Assembly: GCA_003569165.1 (NCBI GenBank)
Contig: BGOI01000001.1
Span: forward strand, 208,501 to 272,500
DNA from: Opitutia bacterium
GTDB taxonomy: Bacteria > Verrucomicrobiota > Verrucomicrobiia > Opitutales > UBA953
DNA: 64,000 bases
Direction: 5' to 3'
Made by a program: the position numbers and the translations under genes. The notes under the pieces are model-generated. The model had not been told where the DNA came from and did no database searches. It worked only from the letters and a program-made list of their open reading frames with translations. Shown here piece after piece: positions 8,629 through 16,796 of the stretch. The first letter of the stretch is position 1. Every line of letters begins with the position of its first letter.

Positions 8629-8991
8629 TTAGGAGCCGGGGGCGTTGAGCACTTCGGCCACGCTGGACTTCTCCACCGCAGGCGAAAGGAGCGAAAGGTC
8701 GGCGGAGGCGCCAAGTAGATCAGCGAACTGAGCGGACTCGTCGTGGGCGAAGAGGGCAAACGTCTGGCGGTTGAGCGCTTCCTCGGAAGGCGCGGACAAG
8801 GTCAGGACGGCGACGAGGCAGGCGGCAGCGGCCGTGGCCACGGAGCTCCAGCGGATCACGACGCGGCGACGACGGTCGGCGCGGACCGCCCCGACGACGC
8901 GTTCGGCGAAGCCGGTGACGGCGACGGAACGGCCACGGCTGAGCGCAGCGGCGAGTTCCTGGTCGAAGGCTTTGTGTTGAGGGTTGTCCAT
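8629..8991 (-). CDS. Putative anti-sigma factor (single-pass membrane protein)
   Basis: 120 residues: a cytoplasmic N-terminal part (about 1-45) with a basic stop-transfer RRRRVVIR, one membrane helix (about 50-68, SVATAAAACLVAVLTLSA), then a short periplasmic part. This topology and its place 49 bases after an ECF sigma gene fit an anti-sigma factor. No zinc-binding HxxxCxxC motif is present, so it is not a ZAS-type anti-sigma. Followed four bases later by the secreted DUF3106-like gene. Confidence 0.55.
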   Translation of the reverse strand: MDNPQHKAFDQELAAALSRGRSVAVTGFAERVVGAVRADRRRRVVIRWSSVATAAAACLVAVLTLSAPSEEALNRQTFALFAHDESAQFADLLGASADLSLLSPAVEKSSVAEVLNAPGS

Positions 8992-9040
8992 GGCTCAGTT
9001 CATAGGGTTAAACACCGCCGGTGGCGGCAAGTTGCAGGGT

Positions 9041-9613
9041 TCATTCGTTTCCATAGAAGTCTTTCAGGAGCTCGCGCAGGCGGCTCCGGGCGCGGTGGAT
9101 CCAGGTCTTCACCGAGGAGACGGGTACGCCCATGATCTCGGCAATCTCCTCGTAGGGTAGCTCCTGCTGGACAACCAGAAGGATGGCGGTGCGTTGCTCG
9201 GGGGGGAGCTGAGCGATGGCCCGCTGAAAAGCTTCGTCGAGTTCGGCCACGCGCCGGGCGGACTGCTGCGACGAATCGCCGGGCTCGGCCGCGAACTCCA
9301 AGGCCGTGGTGGGCTTGCGGCCCCGGCGGCGCCACTCGTTGAGCACGAGGTTGTGGGCGATATGGATGAGGTAGGTGCTCAGCTTGGCCTCTGGACGCCA
9401 GCGGGAAGCGGCGCGGTGGAGACGGATGAAGACCTCCATCGCCAGCTCTTCGGCGGTAGCCTGGGAACCGACCTCGCCGCGCAGATAGCCGACCAGACGG
9501 GCATGGTGGCGATGGACGAGCAGACGGAGCGCATCGTCATCACCAGCTGCGACCAACGCCATCAAGCGCTTGTCGTCCTCGTCGTCGGGGAGCGTGGGCT
9601 CTTCCTGGGACAT
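9041..9613 (-). CDS. ECF RNA polymerase sigma factor (RpoE-like)
   Basis: 190 residues from MSQEEPTLPDDED. Region 2 runs through LVHRHHARLVGYLRGEVGS..AEELAMEVFIRLHRAASRW and region 4 is LPPEQRTAILLVVQQELPYEEIAEIMGVPVSSVKTWIHRARSRLRELL, a typical sigma-70 family ECF organisation with no extra domain. The ORF-track start 59 codons upstream overlaps holB and is unlikely. It lies 32 bases after holB and before a probable membrane anti-sigma and a secreted protein, a usual ECF signalling arrangement. Confidence 0.92.
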   Translation of the reverse strand: MSQEEPTLPDDEDDKRLMALVAAGDDDALRLLVHRHHARLVGYLRGEVGSQATAEELAMEVFIRLHRAASRWRPEAKLSTYLIHIAHNLVLNEWRRRGRKPTTALEFAAEPGDSSQQSARRVAELDEAFQRAIAQLPPEQRTAILLVVQQELPYEEIAEIMGVPVSSVKTWIHRARSRLRELLKDFYGNE

Positions 9614-9645
9614 CTCTTTGATATAACTCCGGGAAAGGGATAAAG

Positions 9646-10581
9646 TTACGCCGCGCGGGGACGCAGAGCAAAGGCGCGCAGGGTACGCAGAAGGAACTGC
9701 TCGAAGGCAGCCACGACCTGGTAGTTGAGCTCCATGCGATGGCGGGCGTCCTCGAGGTAGCCGACCGACAGCGCGACCTGTTCGGCGCAACCGGGATGGG
9801 TCCGGCCGATCAGCCGGAGCTTTTCCTCGACCGAGACGAGCATCCGCGCACGGACGCCGCGGCGGACGGACTCCTCGTAGGCGAGTTCGGCGTCATCCTC
9901 GTCCTCGTCGGTCGGCGGAGGCGGCGGCGCAGCCTTCAAGGCTTCGTCGACGAAGAGTTCGAGCAGCACCTCGAGCCGGGCGCACAGGGCGTAGAGCGGA
10001 ATGAAGACCTCGGAGACGCGCGCCGTCGGCGAAGCCGGACCCTTGACCATGCGGGCGAGCAGTTTCTCCATCTCCCGCAGCCAGTCGGACCAGGAGGGGT
10101 CGGCCAGCACGGGAGCATCGCCGGCGACATGGAAACGCAGGCAGCGGCTCAGGATCGTCGGGAGGACGCGATAATAATTAGCTGTCTGGAGAATGATGAG
10201 CGTACCGGGCGGAGGCTCCTCGAGCGTCTTCAGGAAAGCATTGGCGGAATCGGGCTGAAAACGGTCGGGCTCATTGACAATCACGACGCGGTGCGGCGAC
10301 AGGGAACTCAGACGGAGCGCGGCGACGACCTCGAGCGTGTTATCGATGGTGATGCGGCGCGACTTCTTCGCTGGGCGCAGCACGCGGCAATCCGGATGGC
10401 TTAGCGGGTCGGCCTCGCCGAGATGCAGCGCGGCGAGCTGTTCCGCGGCGCGGGCTAGCACGGTACCGTCGGCGCCGGTGAGCAGGACGGCGTGCGGCAT
10501 GCGACCCTCGGCGCGGGCACGGGCCAGCACCTTGAGGACCGGGAGGTCAGCGAGGTTACCGGAAGCGGCGGGCGATTTCAT
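9646..10581 (-). CDS. holB: DNA polymerase III delta-prime subunit
   Basis: Clamp-loader subunit of replicative polymerase. From MKSPAASGNLADLPVLKVL it has 311 residues. AHAVLL-type start of the AAA fold (GRMPHAVLLTGADG), RRITIDNTLEVVAALRLSS, VVIVNEPDRFQPDSANAFLKTLEEPPPGTLIIL and PTILSRCLRF (sensor 1 / SRC) are diagnostic. The Walker A is degenerate (GADGTVLAR) and no zinc-binding cysteines are seen, as delta-prime does not need ATPase activity. The start lies 26 bases inside tmk, the common tmk-holB arrangement. Confidence 0.92.
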   Translation of the reverse strand: MKSPAASGNLADLPVLKVLARARAEGRMPHAVLLTGADGTVLARAAEQLAALHLGEADPLSHPDCRVLRPAKKSRRITIDNTLEVVAALRLSSLSPHRVVIVNEPDRFQPDSANAFLKTLEEPPPGTLIILQTANYYRVLPTILSRCLRFHVAGDAPVLADPSWSDWLREMEKLLARMVKGPASPTARVSEVFIPLYALCARLEVLLELFVDEALKAAPPPPPTDEDEDDAELAYEESVRRGVRARMLVSVEEKLRLIGRTHPGCAEQVALSVGYLEDARHRMELNYQVVAAFEQFLLRTLRAFALRPRAA

Positions 10582-11185
10582 GCCAGATCTCCTCTTCGAT
10601 AACTTCGGGCGGGCGGGCGGCGTCGACCACGAAGAAACGCGCCGGCTCCTCCTTCGCGAGCGTGTGGTAAAGGTCGCGTACCTTTCGGTGGAAATCAGCG
10701 CCGAGGACCTCGAATCGGTCGGCTTGGCCATGGTCGCGCACCGAGGCACGGCCGAGACCGCGGGAAGAGTCGAGGTCGAGCAGGACGGTCAGGTCCGGGC
10801 GGACGGCCCCGCAGGCGAGGCGATTGGCGGATTCGATGAGCGCGCGGTCGAGGCCCCGGCCGCCCGACTGATAGGCAACCGTGGAGTCGATAAAACGGTC
10901 GCAGAGCACGACCTGGCCGGAAGCGAGGGCCGGCGCGATGACCTCGGCGACGAGCTGAGCGCGGCAGGCCGCGAAGAGGAGGGCCTCAGCGGCCGGCTGG
11001 ATGACCGAGCCAGGGTGTTTGAGGACATCCCGCATCTTCTCGCCAAAGGGCGTACCGCCGGGCTCACGGAGGCTAAGCACCCCCTCACCGGAAGCACGGA
11101 GACGATCCGCCAGACGGGTCAGCTGCGTGGACTTTCCCGCGCCTTCCCCTCCTTCAAATGTGATGAATTTACCGGCGATCGGCAT
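10556..11185 (-). CDS. tmk: Thymidylate kinase
   Basis: Phosphorylates dTMP to dTDP. 209 residues with P-loop FITFEGGEGAGKST near 8-21, LREPGGTPFGE near 40-50 (DRY-like TMP-binding region), VLCDRFIDSTVAYQSGGRGLD near 95-115, and LDSSRGLGRASVRD in the lid. First gene of tmk-holB-sigma-antisigma; the preceding gene on this strand ends with a terminator hairpin. Confidence 0.96.
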   Translation of the reverse strand: MPIAGKFITFEGGEGAGKSTQLTRLADRLRASGEGVLSLREPGGTPFGEKMRDVLKHPGSVIQPAAEALLFAACRAQLVAEVIAPALASGQVVLCDRFIDSTVAYQSGGRGLDRALIESANRLACGAVRPDLTVLLDLDSSRGLGRASVRDHGQADRFEVLGADFHRKVRDLYHTLAKEEPARFFVVDAARPPEVIEEEIWHEIARRFR

Positions 11186-11212
11186 GCGTTCTCAAGATGC
11201 CCGCCGAAAGGC

Positions 11213-12361
11213 TCAAAGCGAGCGGAGAAACCCTCTGCGAATAAAAAGGCCCGGCATCAGCCGGGCCTTTCCAAAGGAAGAGAAGGTCTTAGACGCCGCT
11301 GGGGTGATCTGCTTCTGCTCGACCGTGCGGTCGACGTTATCGGTGATCTTCTTAAGGGTGTCGTCGAGGGACGAGCTTCCACCGGTGGTAGTGGTGGTCG
11401 GTCCGTTAGGAGCACCAGGCTTACCCTTGACGACGGGAACCGGCGCCTGATCGGTGATCACCGTGACGTAGCGCTTGTCCGGGGCAACGCCGGGGCCATT
11501 CGGGAACATCTGCGCGCGGGTCGGCATGGTCTGAGCCATGGCGTTGATGGTCGTGGCGACTTCGACGTTCAACGTGGAGTTCGCACCGAGCAGAGCGGCG
11601 ATCGCCGCCATGTCTTCGGCCGGAATCGGGTAGACCATGATCTGGATCGGATTGGAGAGGACGGCCAGCGTAGCCGCAGAAAGAGCGGGGGGCTTGGGCG
11701 CGCCCGGAGCGGCGGCAGAAGCCTTGGTGAGGATGTCGATGAGGGCGGCGGAGGCGACGGCACTGGAGGCCTGCATGCCGGGCTCGACGGTGACCGGACC
11801 GGCGTTGGAGCTGAAGACGGTGGTCTCGACGGAACCGCGAACGCAATCAACGACGATGCGTCCGATACCATCAGGGCCGACGCGATACTCGACGGTGAAG
11901 ACCGTACCGCGAATGCGGACGAGGCCAGCCGGAGTCTTGACGGTGAAAGTCGAAAGGGCGTTCAGCTTACGGACTTCGCCGATGATCTTGCCACGCGGCA
12001 CTTCGAGTTCGGTAACGGACGGGCTCGGGTCTTTCTCGATTTGGCGGTACGGATCAGTAATGTCGGCGGAAGGAACCTGACGGAAAGTGCGCAGCTGGAG
12101 CAGGGTGTTCGGCGTAAGCACGACGGAAGCTCCGTTGGAGAACACGAGTTCGGCGGTGGAATTGACGCCGGTCTCGACGAGGGAGCCTTCCTGGAAGGTC
12201 GCGCCGTTCGCGAGGGGCTTACGCTGGGCCTTGGCGTCGATGATGGTGACGGTGCCGCTGACTTTACCGACCTGGACCTTGCCGCTCTGGAGGGCCGCGG
12301 AAGAAAGGATAGGGAGGAGCGCAAAGGCAACCATTCCTAGGTGCTTGAAAAAGGAACTCAT
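11213..12361 (-). CDS. FecR-domain secreted protein
   Basis: From MSSFFKHLGMVAFALLPILSSAALQ it has a signal peptide and 382 residues. The central part (about 25-200) is a FecR-type beta domain: GKVSGTVTIIDAKAQRKPLANGATFQEGSLVETGVNSTAELVFSNGASVVLTPNT and later TFTVKTPAGLVRIRGTVFTVEY. Verrucomicrobia carry many periplasmic FecR proteins without an ECF partner; here no sigma gene is adjacent on the same operon. The last about 25 residues are encoded across a perfect terminator hairpin, which is odd. One extra C in the run at 11301-11304 would end the protein at 11289, just before the hairpin, so the annotated C-terminus is probably wrong. Confidence 0.8.
   Translation of the reverse strand: MSSFFKHLGMVAFALLPILSSAALQSGKVQVGKVSGTVTIIDAKAQRKPLANGATFQEGSLVETGVNSTAELVFSNGASVVLTPNTLLQLRTFRQVPSADITDPYRQIEKDPSPSVTELEVPRGKIIGEVRKLNALSTFTVKTPAGLVRIRGTVFTVEYRVGPDGIGRIVVDCVRGSVETTVFSSNAGPVTVEPGMQASSAVASAALIDILTKASAAAPGAPKPPALSAATLAVLSNPIQIMVYPIPAEDMAAIAALLGANSTLNVEVATTINAMAQTMPTRAQMFPNGPGVAPDKRYVTVITDQAPVPVVKGKPGAPNGPTTTTTGGSSSLDDTLKKITDNVDRTVEQKQITPAASKTFSSFGKARLMPGLFIRRGFLRSL
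11241..11270 (-). terminator. Intrinsic terminator of the FecR gene
   Basis: On the minus strand GGCCCGGC-TGAT-GCCGGGCC is followed by TTTTTATTC. It lies inside the annotated 3-prime end of the FecR ORF, 20 bases after the stop that a one-base correction would give, and upstream of tmk. Confidence 0.85.
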
Positions 12362-12422
12362 AGAGACTGTGGGGAAAGGGAAAACTAACCCAGCGAGGAA
12401 CCGAGGCAACCCCTTTAAAACA

Positions 12423-12448
12423 AAAAGACCCCAAAAACGGGGGTCTTT
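12423..12448 (-). terminator. Intrinsic terminator after phosphofructokinase gene
   Basis: AAAGACCCC pairs with GGGGTCTTT over a seven-base loop; on the minus strand it is followed by TTGTTTT. It separates the phosphofructokinase gene from the FecR gene. Confidence 0.85.
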
Positions 12449-12471
12449 GTTCACAACCGGAACGGTCAGAT

Positions 12472-13773
12472 TCAGGCCGTGACGTACTTCTCGAGGCGGC
12501 GCTGGACGGCGATTGCGGAGAGCTGGGCGTACTTCGGAAGTCCCTGATCGTAAGGAAGTTGCATTTCACCCTGAATGAGGGGAAGCGCGTAGCGCACGAA
12601 GTCCGGGTGGATGGACATCTTGTCTTCACCAATCCACTTTTCCGGGAAGACCTTCACGCCGTTGGCGATCTGGTCGAGCGGGGCGAGCATGGTCTGGACA
12701 GCGTAGTTTTCCTTTTCGGAGCGGGTCAGGATCACCATCTTGCCGGACTCGCCTTCGAGGGCGGCCTTGACGGCGGCGCCACCACAGAGTTCGGCTTCAT
12801 CGACGTCGGTCTTCGAAGCGTTGTGCGAAGCGGCGCGTTGGGTGATGCCGAGCTTGGAAGAGCGGGCCTTCACGCCATCGAAGCGGGATTCGACGAGGGT
12901 ACGGAGGTATTCGCCGGCGCCGCCGAGGACGGCGTGACCGAATGCGTCGGTGCTGGAGGTGTCGGCGCCGAGGTAGTTGCCGGTGGCGTCCTGGACGCCC
13001 TCGGAGACCACGACGAAGCAGTGACCGTTGCCCTTGAGGACTTCTTCGACGCGGCGGATGAAGTTGTCGGCATTGAAGGCGACTTCCGGGAGCAGCACGA
13101 TGTGCGGCGCGGTATTGTTGTAGTGGGTATTCTTGACGGACTTGTCTTCGCCCTTGTCGCGGCGCTGCGCGAGGACGGACGAAGCGGCGATCCAGCCGGC
13201 GTTGCGGCCCATGACTTCAAGGATGGAGACGAAGTCGTTCTGGCCCATGGCGGCGTTATCGAGAGCGGTCTCACGGATGGTCACGCCAATGTGCTTGGCG
13301 ACGGAGCCGAAGCCAGGGCAGTGGTCGGTGAGCGGGAGGTCGTTATCGATGGTCTTCGGCACGCCGACGACGCGGAGTTCGTAGCCGCGCTCTTTAGCGA
13401 GGGCGTCGATCTTGGCGGCGGTGTCCTGAGAGTCGTTGCCACCGATGTAGTGGAAGTAGCGGATGTTGTGCGCCTCGAAGACCTGGAGGATGCGGTCGAA
13501 GTCTTCGGTCTTCTTCACCTTGTAGCGGCAGGTGCCGAGGGCGGCGCCGGGCGTGTGACGGAGGGCGCGGAGGGTCTGCTGGGACTCGGCGGCGAGGTCG
13601 ACGAGCTCTTCGTTCAGGATGCCCTGGATACCATTGAGGCCACCATAGATTTCGACGATTTCGTCCTCATGCTTGAGCGCTTCCGAGATCACCCCGGCGA
13701 GGCTAGCGTTGATGACGGGGGTCGGACCGCCGCTCTGCGCGACGAGAAGATTGCCAATGAGAGGAGAAGACAT
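12472..13773 (-). CDS. pfp: Phosphofructokinase, pyrophosphate-dependent type
   Basis: 433-residue PfkA-family enzyme that interconverts fructose 6-phosphate and fructose 1,6-bisphosphate in glycolysis. The N-terminus has the nucleotide/PPi loop VAQSGGPTPVINAS near 10-23. The two diagnostic positions point to PPi: YIGGNDSQDT has Asp where ATP enzymes have Gly (GGDGS), and PKTIDNDL has Lys where ATP enzymes have Gly (PGTIDND). MGRNAGWIAA and the long insert region follow. It lies 93 bases after purB; a terminator follows. PPi use is inferred from these residues and is typically reversible. Confidence 0.9.
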   Translation of the reverse strand: MSSPLIGNLLVAQSGGPTPVINASLAGVISEALKHEDEIVEIYGGLNGIQGILNEELVDLAAESQQTLRALRHTPGAALGTCRYKVKKTEDFDRILQVFEAHNIRYFHYIGGNDSQDTAAKIDALAKERGYELRVVGVPKTIDNDLPLTDHCPGFGSVAKHIGVTIRETALDNAAMGQNDFVSILEVMGRNAGWIAASSVLAQRRDKGEDKSVKNTHYNNTAPHIVLLPEVAFNADNFIRRVEEVLKGNGHCFVVVSEGVQDATGNYLGADTSSTDAFGHAVLGGAGEYLRTLVESRFDGVKARSSKLGITQRAASHNASKTDVDEAELCGGAAVKAALEGESGKMVILTRSEKENYAVQTMLAPLDQIANGVKVFPEKWIGEDKMSIHPDFVRYALPLIQGEMQLPYDQGLPKYAQLSAIAVQRRLEKYVTA

Positions 13774-13866
13774 GGGAGTGAACGAGTTGAAAAGTGGGTT
13801 GTGGGAAGCCCCACCCCCCTTGGCAACACGGAAAACCCTCCCCTGCCCGCACCCCCCAATTAAGGC

Positions 13867-15297
13867 CTACAAAATGCGTCCGGCTTTGACCTGGGCCGAC
13901 TCGGGGACCTTCTGGGTCCACGCCGCAGCCTGCTTCACGAAAGCGTCCACCTGGGCACCGGCGGAACCGGTCAGCTCGCCCGCCTTGGTCACGGCGTCGA
14001 GAAGGACGGACTTCGGGAGGCGGAGGCGGCTGTCGGCCGCGAGGCGTTCAACGAGGTCATTGCGCTCGGTCTTACCCGAACGGAGGTCCTTGGCGACGGC
14101 GACCGCATGCTCCTTGATGGCCTCGTGGGCCTCTTCGCGACCCGCACCAGCCTTGACGGCCTCCATAAGGAAAGTCGTCGTGAGGAGGAACGGGAGGTAG
14201 TGGCGCGACTCGCGCTCGATGACGGGGCGATTGACCTCCATCTGGCCGAGCACGGTGAGGAAGGCCTCGAAGAGACCGTCGATGGCCAGGAAGGCGTCCG
14301 GCAGCAGCACGCGGCGCACGACGGAACAAGAGACGTCGCCTTCGTTCCACTGTTCGCCGGAGAGCGACGCTGCCATCGCGAGGTGACCGCGGAGGATCAC
14401 GTGGAAGCCGTTGATGCGCTCGCAGGTGCGGGCATTCATCTTGTGCGGCATAGCAGACGAGCCGACCTGGCCAGGGAGGAAGCCTTCGCTAGCGAGCTCG
14501 TGGCCAGCCATCAGGCGGAGGGTCTTCGCGAAGGACGACGGACCAGAAGCGGCGGAAAGCAGCGCGGCCACGACTTCCATGTCCATCGAACGCGGGTAGA
14601 CCTGGCCAACGGCGCCGAGGGAGTGCGGGATGCCGAGGTGCGCGAGTACGCGGCCCTCGAGCTGGGAGACCTTGGCGATGTCGCCGGAGAAAAGCGTGAG
14701 CTGGTCGAGCTGCGTGCCGACGGCACCCTTGAGCCCGCGAGCAGCGAAGGCGGCCAGCGCGGCGTCGACCTGCGCGATCCCGCGGAGGCATTCTTCGCCG
14801 AACATCGCCCAGCGCTTGCCGACGGTGGTGGGCTGCGCGGCGACGTTGTGCGTGCGGGCGGCGATGAGGACGTCCCGGTCGAGCTGCGCGCGACGGGCGA
14901 GCGCGGCGAGCGCGGCCACGCCCTTGGCGCGGACGAGCTGAAGTGAGCGGAAGACCTGGAGCTGCTCGACGGATTCGGTGAGATCGCGGCTGGTCAGTCC
15001 CTTGTGGACATGCTGGTGGCCGGCGAGGGCGCAGAACTCGTCGATGCGCGCCTTGACGTCGTGACGGGTCTCTTCCTCGCGCTTACGGATGGATTCAAAG
15101 TCGACCTGGTCCTTGACCTTCTCGTAGGCGGCGAGCGCCGCGGTGGGGATATCGAGGCCGAGGTCGCGCTGGGCCTTCATGACGGCGATCCAATATTCGC
15201 GCTCGAGGACCACGCGGCCACGGGTGGACCAGACGGCCTTCATCGCCGGGGAGGCGTAGCGATCGGCGAGGACATTAGGGACGTTATCGGATTCCAT
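13867..15297 (-). CDS. purB: Adenylosuccinate lyase
   Basis: Cleaves SAICAR and adenylosuccinate in purine synthesis. 476 residues with the fumarase/aspartase superfamily signature GSSAMPHKMNARTCE near 300, HKGLTSRDLTES near 105-116 and RTHNVAAQPTTVGKR near 160-175 (substrate-binding TH). C-terminal lyase domain present. It starts 20 bases after holA, so the two are probably co-transcribed. Confidence 0.95.
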   Translation of the reverse strand: MESDNVPNVLADRYASPAMKAVWSTRGRVVLEREYWIAVMKAQRDLGLDIPTAALAAYEKVKDQVDFESIRKREEETRHDVKARIDEFCALAGHQHVHKGLTSRDLTESVEQLQVFRSLQLVRAKGVAALAALARRAQLDRDVLIAARTHNVAAQPTTVGKRWAMFGEECLRGIAQVDAALAAFAARGLKGAVGTQLDQLTLFSGDIAKVSQLEGRVLAHLGIPHSLGAVGQVYPRSMDMEVVAALLSAASGPSSFAKTLRLMAGHELASEGFLPGQVGSSAMPHKMNARTCERINGFHVILRGHLAMAASLSGEQWNEGDVSCSVVRRVLLPDAFLAIDGLFEAFLTVLGQMEVNRPVIERESRHYLPFLLTTTFLMEAVKAGAGREEAHEAIKEHAVAVAKDLRSGKTERNDLVERLAADSRLRLPKSVLLDAVTKAGELTGSAGAQVDAFVKQAAAWTQKVPESAQVKAGRIL

Positions 15298-15317
15298 CGG
15301 TTTGAAAGGGGTTTATA

Positions 15318-16442
15318 TCACGCGGAACGCTTCACGGCAAGCGCTCGAAGGAACATCGCGCGGACGGAGGACTCGTCCTCGCCACGATTAGAAGCGTCAA
15401 AACAGTCGGCACAGGCGAGCTGGAGGTCGACAAGTTCGGCGAGGGTGTAGCGGGCCGCGGCCGGCGCGACCTTGTTGCTCACGTACCAAGCGTTCTGCGA
15501 GAAGAGATTGGCGGAAGACTTCGCGGCGGACCCGAAAGTCGGGCCATGGCGGCCGCTGGCGGCCTCGAACTGCCCCTTAGGCAGACCCGCATCGCTGACG
15601 CGGAAATCGCCAGAGTCGGCGAGGCAGCGGATCTGGATGAGGAGTCGCAGGCGGTTCTGCAGGACGATGAGGAGCGGACGGCTGGAATCCTCGTTGAAGA
15701 AATATCGGTCGAGCGACTCCATCCCCCACTTCAAGTCGCGGGCGGCAAGCGCCTCAATGGGCTCGAAGAATTCACCTTCACCGAAGGTGGGGACAATCAG
15801 ATGGACGTCGGCTTCCTTGATAGTGCCGCCGGCGCCGACGTACGTCGCCAGCTTCTCGACTTCGCCGAGCACGAGGCGCGTCGACTGCCCGACGCGTCCG
15901 ACGAGAACCTCAGGTACGCCGCGTTCGAACTTCACGCCGAGGGTCTTGAAACGCTCGACCGCCAGTGCGACCTGCGCGTCGGCCTGCGCATCGCCCTTAT
16001 CGAACGGGCTCTTGGACGGTGAAGCATGCAAAATGAAATCGGTCGCCTCTGACTTGAGGTTAGCCAGGTCCTTGCGACGTCCGTCGTAAGGCGTGGCGGA
16101 GATGATGATCGAGACGGCGGGATCGGACTCCACGACGACCTTCAGCATGTTCGCGAGGCTCTCCTTCACTTCCTCCGACTTGGCTTGGACGGAATCGGAG
16201 ACGAGGTTGAGGTTGCGCAGCCAGATGACGCGCTTACTGCCGAACATCGAGAGGGTCTTCACCGATTCGGTGAACTGCACCTCGAGCACCCGGGCGTCGT
16301 CGACGCGGATGATCTGGCCCGTGATGACCTCGGCCTCGGCATCCGCGCCAGCGGCCTTCTTGGCCTTCTCGAAACAGGCGCGCCCGTCCTGATCGACGAG
16401 GAATTCGTCCTTACCTGCGATGATGGCGAGATAACCGGGCAC
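15318..16442 (-). CDS. holA: DNA polymerase III delta subunit
   Basis: Clamp-loader delta subunit that opens the beta clamp. 374 residues from a GTG start (PGYLAIIAGKDEFLVDQ); a good AGGAGG-like site (GGGAGGAAG) lies about nine bases upstream, whereas the ORF-track start 15 codons earlier does not resemble the family. Middle and C-terminal parts (KRVIWLRNLNLVSDS; VAPAAARYTLAELVDLQLACADCFDASNRG) fit the HolA collar domain. Family sequence conservation is low; the call is by overall pattern. Confidence 0.82.
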   Translation of the reverse strand: MPGYLAIIAGKDEFLVDQDGRACFEKAKKAAGADAEAEVITGQIIRVDDARVLEVQFTESVKTLSMFGSKRVIWLRNLNLVSDSVQAKSEEVKESLANMLKVVVESDPAVSIIISATPYDGRRKDLANLKSEATDFILHASPSKSPFDKGDAQADAQVALAVERFKTLGVKFERGVPEVLVGRVGQSTRLVLGEVEKLATYVGAGGTIKEADVHLIVPTFGEGEFFEPIEALAARDLKWGMESLDRYFFNEDSSRPLLIVLQNRLRLLIQIRCLADSGDFRVSDAGLPKGQFEAASGRHGPTFGSAAKSSANLFSQNAWYVSNKVAPAAARYTLAELVDLQLACADCFDASNRGEDESSVRAMFLRALAVKRSA

Positions 16443-16487
16443 GCGCCTAATCTTCCTCCCTGCCCCCTCGTGGCAATCCTTTGTCAT

Positions 16488-16796
16488 TCGCAGGCCCGGA
16501 GACAGGCCTACAAGGTGTCTGCGGTTAGCGGTAAGCGGATAGCGGTAAGGCTGAACACACGGGCCTCTGGTCTCGGCGTCCAGGTTCCAGATACGGGCTA
16601 GCAGGCACGGATACGGACCCGGAATAGGGAATCAAACCGCCATCCGTCATCTGTCATCGATGCAACCATCTACCCCAGCCCTAACCCCTATTTCAATTCA
16701 GTCCTCCATTCAGACCTCAACGCAGACCTCAACTCAGTCCTCCAAATACAAACCATCCGCCAACCGCCAACACCCTCGGCGGCCGGCAGGCCGCCG
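16488..16796. repeat. Gene-free stretch with degenerate micro-repeats
   Basis: Two low-complexity blocks: GCGGTTAGCGG-like words (about 16520-16545) and CAGTCCTC / CAGACCTC words (about 16697-16745). Both recur in other gaps of this window (for example 19594-19625 and 19849-19907). No ORF with a plausible protein or RNA gene was found. Confidence 0.6.

Noticed and set aside
9646-9790. Sigma factor beginning at 9790
   Set aside because: The extra 59 residues overlap holB codons and lack sigma similarity; MSQEEPTLP at 9613 is the natural start.
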